This document shows, one piece after another, positions 60,167 through 64,000 of a DNA stretch of 64,000 nt. The DNA is from CAZLDI01 sp964558415. GTDB taxonomy: Bacteria; Chloroflexota; Dehalococcoidia; SM23-28-2; RBG-16-64-32. Position 1 is the first letter of the stretch, and each line of letters starts with the position of its first letter. Below the pieces are notes generated by a model. The model worked only from the letters and a program-made list of their open reading frames with translations. It had not been told where the DNA came from and ran no database searches. A program made the translations under genes and the position numbers. The stretch lies in contig CAZLDI010000014.1 of the NCBI GenBank assembly GCA_964558415.1, positions 31,997 to 95,996 on the forward strand, given 5' to 3'.

Positions 60167-60841
60167 TCAGGCTGAACGCCGCCGCTCCAGCTCCTCCTGC
60201 ACGAACGGATTCGCCTGGCGCTCGATGCCGATGCGCGTCTCGCGCATGTGGCCGGGGAGGACTACGGTGTCGTCCGGCAGCAGCAGCAGCTTATCGACGA
60301 TGCTCGCCATCTCCTGGCGGTAGTCCCCGCCGGCCAAGTCTGTCCGCCCGATCGAGCCGAAGAACAGCGTGTCGCCGCTGAACAGCATCCCCTCCGTGTA
60401 ATAGCACAGGCTGCCGGGCGTGTGCCCCGGCGTGTGGATCACCTTCAGCTTCACGCCGGCGACATCGATCTCGTCGCCGTCGTCAAGAAATTGGTCGGGC
60501 GAGGGCGGGTCCGGGACTTCGCGGCCCGTGAGCATCGCGGAGTTGCGCGACGTGGACCTCGCGATTGCGAGCTCGCCCCGGTGCATCAGGAACTTCGACC
60601 CGGTCGCCGCCTGCACGCCGCCGACGCCGAGGATGTGGTCGATGTGGGCGTGTGAGTTCGCAATCAGCTTGATGCTCACACCCATGTCCTTCGCCATCGC
60701 CAGGATCTCCTCTGGCTCGTCGCCCGGGTCGATGCAGATCGCCTCGCCGGTGCGGCGGTTGCCGATCACCCAGCAGTTCTCCTGGTAGACGCCGACGACG
60801 ATACCGCGGACGATGGTCTCGCTGACCTGTGGCTCGGTCAC
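60167..60841 (-). CDS. Metallo-beta-lactamase-fold hydrolase, glyoxalase II-like
   Basis: 224 residues with the full motif set: CWVIGNRRTGEAICIDPGDE, NSHAHIDHILG (HxHxDH), HTPGHTPGSLCYY and FFGSIGRTDLAGGD. It resembles hydroxyacylglutathione hydrolase-like enzymes acting on thioesters. Its 3' end carries the right copy of the island repeat and is intact. It overlaps the next upstream gene by 4 nt. Confidence 0.9.
   Translation of the reverse strand: MTEPQVSETIVRGIVVGVYQENCWVIGNRRTGEAICIDPGDEPEEILAMAKDMGVSIKLIANSHAHIDHILGVGGVQAATGSKFLMHRGELAIARSTSRNSAMLTGREVPDPPSPDQFLDDGDEIDVAGVKLKVIHTPGHTPGSLCYYTEGMLFSGDTLFFGSIGRTDLAGGDYRQEMASIVDKLLLLPDDTVVLPGHMRETRIGIERQANPFVQEELERRRSA
60177..60217. repeat. 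Right copy of 41-bp direct repeat flanking the helicase island
   Basis: This copy lies in the last codons of the intact metallo-hydrolase gene. It pairs with 57554-57594 (four mismatches). Confidence 0.7.
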
Positions 60842-61488
60842 GACGCGGGGACCTCCTCGTGGGTAACGTGGCAGGTGTCGTTCAGGCCGCTCACGACCAT
60901 GCGCGGCATGCCGGCGGGCGCCTGCGCGCTGAACTCGATGGTGGTGATGGACGCGTTATCGATGGTGAAGGGCACCGGGCGGCTGTAAGCACGGCCGAGA
61001 GTCTCCATCAGGAAGACGACGATCGGCCCCGCGTGGGTGACCACGGCGACGGCGTCGTCACCGGCGTGGCGCTCGGCTATCTCGTTCAACGCGGCGGACA
61101 CACGGTCGCGGAATGCAGAGCGACCCTCTTCGCCCGGATAGCGAGGGAACTCGGAGTCGTTGTTAAGAAGGGAATCGACGATCGCGGGCTCCGACTCCCG
61201 CACCTCCTTCCAGGTCAGACCCGAAAGCTTATCGCCGAAGTCGTACTCCTGCAAGCGCGGCTCGTCCACCACACTGAGGGCGGTAGTTTCGGCGAGGGCT
61301 TCCGCGGTGTGCATGGCGCGACGAATAGGGCTGGCGTAGACGGCGGACAGGCCCGCGTCGCGGAGCCGTACCGCGAGTGCGGCGGCCTGTCGCTCGCCAC
61401 GGTCTGTTAGGGGGTACTCGCGGCGTCCCTGGAGGCGTCCTTCGCGGTTGCCCTGAGACTCAGCGTGGCGGATGAGGAGCAGTTTCAC
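60838..61488 (-). CDS. Histidine phosphatase family protein
   Basis: 216 residues of the phosphoglycerate-mutase-like fold: LLLIRHAESQGNREGRLQGRREYPLTDRGERQA, SPIRRAMHTAEALAE, LQEYDFGDKLSGLTWKEV and THAGPIVVFLME. Members with this layout include alpha-ribazole phosphatase-like and general phosphatases. Its TGA overlaps the metallo-hydrolase start. Confidence 0.88.
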   Translation of the reverse strand: MKLLLIRHAESQGNREGRLQGRREYPLTDRGERQAAALAVRLRDAGLSAVYASPIRRAMHTAEALAETTALSVVDEPRLQEYDFGDKLSGLTWKEVRESEPAIVDSLLNNDSEFPRYPGEEGRSAFRDRVSAALNEIAERHAGDDAVAVVTHAGPIVVFLMETLGRAYSRPVPFTIDNASITTIEFSAQAPAGMPRMVVSGLNDTCHVTHEEVPAS

Positions 61489-61495
61489 GGGCCGT

Positions 61496-61744
61496 TCAGG
61501 CGACTCTCACGGCCCGCCCGCAGTTGTCGCAGGCCCAGCGCTGGTAGGACTTGCGGGGCCAGCCGGCGGACTCGCTCTGGAAGATCCAGACGTCTGGAGC
61601 GGCAAAGACGGTCTCGACGATCCAGCGCAGGCGGGCCTTGGGTTGCTCTTCAATCTGCCAGCTGCGGGCGCCGCAACGTTTGCAGGGCGGTGTCTTGGCG
61701 GGGTTGGCCGTTGTTGTGGCGGTTTCGCCGGCGGGCGCGGGCAA
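61496..61744 (-). CDS. Small zinc-ribbon protein
   Basis: 82 residues from TTG 61744. Two CxxC pairs, PPCKRCGA and WACDNCGRA, form a zinc ribbon around a Trp-rich middle. No specific family is recognised. It abuts the NUDIX stop and precedes the phosphatase by 7 bp. Confidence 0.6.
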   Translation of the reverse strand: MPAPAGETATTTANPAKTPPCKRCGARSWQIEEQPKARLRWIVETVFAAPDVWIFQSESAGWPRKSYQRWACDNCGRAVRVA

Positions 61745-61745
61745 C

Positions 61746-62318
61746 CTAGCGGAGAATCTCGAGGAACTGGTGGAGGATGCGGGCGGTTGCCCCCCAGATG
61801 CGATGGCCGTCGTAGGAGAAGGCCGGGACGAGCACTTCGCGCCCCTGGTGGTCTCGCACCTCCAGCTCCATGTTCTGCTCGTCCATCAGGAAGGAGAGCG
61901 GGACCTGGACGACGCTGCGTACTTCGCAATCGTTCAGAACGAACTCGTATTCTGCTTCGGAGGTGATGAGGCCCACATAGGGGGTGACGCGGAAGTTGCT
62001 GATCGTCACCATGTCGTCCAGCTGACCGATGATGCGCACGTGATCCGGATGGACGCCGATCTCTTCGTGCGTCTCGCGCAGTGCGGTGGTCTCCATGCAG
62101 TCGTCGTGGTCATCGCAGGCGCCACCGGGGAAGGAGATCTGGTTCTTGTGGTGCTCGACGTGCTCTGTGCGCTCCGTGAAGATAACGTGCGGCTCGCCGT
62201 CTATCTCTTGAAGGAGGACGAGCACTGCTGCGGGGCTGGCTGCGGGGCTATCGACGTGGCGCGGGTTGTACTCCGCCAGGGCGTTGAGGATCCGGTCTTG
62301 AGCTACTTCCTGCGTCAT
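61746..62318 (-). CDS. NUDIX hydrolase, CoA-pyrophosphatase-like
   Basis: 190 residues with the NudL-type approach sequence FTERTEHVEHHKNQISFPGGACDD and a NUDIX box ending TALRETHEEIGV, the pattern of CoA diphosphatases. It would remove the 3',5'-ADP part of CoA or acyl-CoA. There is an operon with the zinc-ribbon and phosphatase genes. Confidence 0.87.
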   Translation of the reverse strand: MTQEVAQDRILNALAEYNPRHVDSPAASPAAVLVLLQEIDGEPHVIFTERTEHVEHHKNQISFPGGACDDHDDCMETTALRETHEEIGVHPDHVRIIGQLDDMVTISNFRVTPYVGLITSEAEYEFVLNDCEVRSVVQVPLSFLMDEQNMELEVRDHQGREVLVPAFSYDGHRIWGATARILHQFLEILR

Positions 62319-62357
62319 GTCTCACACATCTTACTTCAAGGCTATGAGGCGCGTCAC

Positions 62358-62882
62358 CTACTGGCCCGCCCGAAACTCCGCTATGCGCTCGCGGAAGCTG
62401 CCGAGGTCCCAGAACGACCAGCCACGCGCGGCGACGCGGCGGAGGTGCCGGTAGGCGGCGGCTCGCGGGGACGTTAGCGCCTCCAACTCGGGCGTGCCTG
62501 CGACATCTTCGATAGCCATTAGCGTGCGTTCCAGCATTTCTTGTAGCCTGCCGTTTCGCGACGCCAGCCGGGAGACGGCCAGCGAGGCGTCGCCGGGTTC
62601 TGCCAGGAGTGTCTCGATTTCAGGGACGAGCGAGGCGAGCGGTTCGTTACGGGTCAGCGCCGCAGCGATGCCGTCGCGGCAAGCTGCCAGGACATCTGCC
62701 AGCTCGCGGTTGTCGCTGCACAAGTCTTCCACAGCGGTATCCAGCTCTGCGGCGATCGATTCGATCAGCATCTGGGAGACCTGGGCAACACTTTGCGCAA
62801 ACATGGAGGTCAGCTCCGGCGCTATAACTTCCGCGAGCGTCGCCTGGAGGCCCTTCATCGCTTCAACTGAAGTTGGGCGCAC
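62358..62882 (-). CDS. Unknown helical protein next to a phosphotransferase
   Basis: 174 residues, almost entirely helical and acidic (VIAPELTSMFAQSVAQVSQMLIESIAAEL, NRELADVLAACRDGIAAAL, ASRNGRLQEMLERTLMAIED). It is not recognised with confidence. In actinobacteria a DUF6285 gene often follows an ACAD10-type phosphotransferase; this gene has the same place, similar size and helical content, so that family is a possibility. It follows the phosphotransferase by 3 bp. Confidence 0.65.
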   Translation of the reverse strand: MRPTSVEAMKGLQATLAEVIAPELTSMFAQSVAQVSQMLIESIAAELDTAVEDLCSDNRELADVLAACRDGIAAALTRNEPLASLVPEIETLLAEPGDASLAVSRLASRNGRLQEMLERTLMAIEDVAGTPELEALTSPRAAAYRHLRRVAARGWSFWDLGSFRERIAEFRAGQ

Positions 62883-62885
62883 CGG

Positions 62886-63899
62886 CTAGACCCCCATCAG
62901 GTCCATGACCTCGAATTCGAGCCGGGCGATATTCCGGCCGAGAAAGGCGAGCATGATGTCACGCGTGCGCCCTTCACAGAAGGAGCGGGCGCCCGTGAGG
63001 AAGATGGCGGCGAGCTTAACGTTGCCGAGAATCTCCCAGAAGCGCACCGAGTCCTCATCCACAGCGAGCCCCGTCGCCCGGGTGTACTTCGCATAGAAGT
63101 CCGCGCGCTCCGTGAAGCCGCCGATTAATTCATTGCCGAGCCAGCGCCAGGGACGCATGCAGGCCCAGGCGACATCCTCCATGGGATCGCCAAGGGTCAT
63201 CTCCCAGTCCAGGATGCCCTTGATCTCCCCAGACGTGTTGCAGAGGAAGTTGCCCGTCCGGTAGTCCGCGTGCACGAGGACGATCTTCCGCGCCGGTGCC
63301 GGTTGGTGCCGCCGGAGCCAGCGCAAAGCCGCGCGCAAGACGGGCTGCGGTTCGAGGGCGTCTTTCTGGATGATCGCGTCCCACCTATCGATCTGGGTCT
63401 CCGCGCACGCGCTTTCGTCCTTGGGCGCGCCGAGAAAGTCGAGGCCGGCGGAATGCCAGTCGACACTGTGAATGCGGCCGAGGATATCGACGAACGCTTC
63501 GCCGATCTCCGCCCGAACCGCGTAGAAGTCCGGCGTCATCAACACCGTCTGCGGGCTGGTCTCGCAGCCATCGATTCGCTCCATCATGAAGAAGGGGCGG
63601 TCAAGAGCGGTCCCGTCCGGCTCCAGCCAGTACATTTTCGGGACGGGCACGCCCTGAGCACTTACCGCGTCCATCACCCGGAACTCCACGTCGCGGTCAG
63701 TCTCCAGCAGGCCGGCGTCGGGATCGCGGCGCATGATGAAACCGCGCTGCGCGGCATTCCCGTTTTCGCGCCAGGCGGCGTCGAAAGACCAGGTCTCGCG
63801 GGAAGCGCCGCCCGGGATGCGGCGAAGGCTGGAGACGCTGACGTCGCCGTCGGCGGGCAATTTCGACGCGAGATATTGCTGAATGCGGGATTCGAGCAT
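62886..63899 (-). CDS. APH-family phosphotransferase (FadE36/ACAD10-like)
   Basis: 337 residues. Kinase motifs are VLVHADYRTGNFLCNTSGEIKGILDWEMTLGDPMEDVAWACMRPW, plus SRETWSFDAAW and MERIDGCETSP at the N-lobe. Relatives fused to or beside acyl-CoA dehydrogenases phosphorylate hydroxyacyl chains for degradation. No acyl-CoA dehydrogenase is in the window. It is the first gene of the minus-strand run, 25 bp after the tRNA. Confidence 0.87.
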   Translation of the reverse strand: MLESRIQQYLASKLPADGDVSVSSLRRIPGGASRETWSFDAAWRENGNAAQRGFIMRRDPDAGLLETDRDVEFRVMDAVSAQGVPVPKMYWLEPDGTALDRPFFMMERIDGCETSPQTVLMTPDFYAVRAEIGEAFVDILGRIHSVDWHSAGLDFLGAPKDESACAETQIDRWDAIIQKDALEPQPVLRAALRWLRRHQPAPARKIVLVHADYRTGNFLCNTSGEIKGILDWEMTLGDPMEDVAWACMRPWRWLGNELIGGFTERADFYAKYTRATGLAVDEDSVRFWEILGNVKLAAIFLTGARSFCEGRTRDIMLAFLGRNIARLEFEVMDLMGV

Positions 63900-63923
63900 G
63901 GGAAGTTCTTTTCGGCAAGCTGG

Positions 63924-63998
63924 TGGTGGGCCCGCCAGGATTCGAACCTGGAACCAACCGGTTATGAGCCGGTCGCTCTGCCCTTGAGCTACGGGCCC
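63924..63998 (-). tRNA. tRNA with CAU anticodon (Met elongator or Ile2)
   Basis: The minus strand folds into a full cloverleaf: acceptor GGGCCCG/CGGGCCC (63998-63992 with 63934-63928), D arm GCTC...GAGC, anticodon stem ACCGG/CCGGT with loop CTCATAA, and T arm with GGTTCGAATCC. CCA is encoded (63926-63924). Anticodon CAU fits elongator tRNA-Met or lysidine-modified tRNA-Ile2; C4-G69 and C5-G68 pairs, which TilS favours, are present, but this does not settle identity. Confidence 0.93.
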
Positions 63999-64000
63999 CC

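Overview
The window is a 64 kb, high-GC, densely packed bacterial chromosome segment with no IS elements, phage genes, rRNA or CRISPR. The gene set fits a Chloroflexota-like bacterium (Dehalococcoidia/SAR202-type or a relative): F420 biosynthesis genes (cofD, cofC and an FbiB-like nitroreductase), selA, a SerA/DUF1015/aminotransferase serine cluster, cdaA-ybbR-der-plsY-tldD-tldE in one operon, PadR/HxlR regulators, and DUF35/thiolase plus MaoC/SDR genes for CoA-thioester catabolism. The phylum is an inference from gene content only.

Layout. 1-7.8 kb (+): the end of a PadR-type regulator, then a DUF35/YbaK/thiolase/nitronate-monooxygenase/PHP run, then a promoter-led operon of two MaoC hotdog proteins and two tandem SDRs. 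7.8-17.5 kb (-): a compact ten-gene operon argF-cdaA-ybbR-der-plsY-tldD-tldE-HEAT-nudix-GNAT. 17.5-23.8 kb: comEA-comEC, a Gmad2 lipoprotein, rph, a HIT protein (-), a small membrane protein and DUF1015. 23.8-27.6 kb (-): histidine phosphatase, class V aminotransferase and a SerA carrying an extra N-terminal XRE helix-turn-helix.

27.7-33.8 kb is the most striking part. selA (+) converges on a minus-strand operon whose first gene is an AhpD-like carboxymuconolactone-decarboxylase protein with an in-frame TGA exactly at the second cysteine of its CxxC motif. A bacterial-type SECIS hairpin with a GGUC apical loop lies directly after the TGA, so this is very probably a selenoprotein. The operon continues with a DinB protein and two VOC proteins, the last one frameshifted next to selA. 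An HxlR regulator is divergent. A Tag-like protein, a beta-lactamase-fold hydrolase, an EVE protein and a zinc-type Tag follow.

33.9-45.7 kb: mutS2, a DinB-cofD-cofC-nitroreductase-hydrolase-nitroreductase-GNAT series, a phosphotransferase, a methyltransferase, rarA, a DfsB-like protein, a P-loop kinase and a VOC protein. 45.8-47.8 kb: a promoter, a c-di-AMP (ydaO-type) riboswitch and a terminator upstream of a membrane glycosyltransferase. With cdaA in the same window, both the maker and a sensor of c-di-AMP are visible. 47.9-52.5 kb: a two-component system and three exported proteins (Tat lipoprotein with two repeats, spondin-domain, DM13). 53.0-56.5 kb: a TetR-led operon with a haloalkane dehalogenase. 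56.5-60.2 kb: a RES/Xre toxin-antitoxin pair, then a lower-GC island with an excisionase-type HTH fused to an SF2 helicase plus a small cysteine-rich protein, bounded by a duplicated 3' end of the adjoining metallo-hydrolase gene. 60.2-64 kb (-): metallo-beta-lactamase, histidine phosphatase, zinc ribbon, NUDIX, an unknown protein, a phosphotransferase and a CAU-anticodon tRNA.
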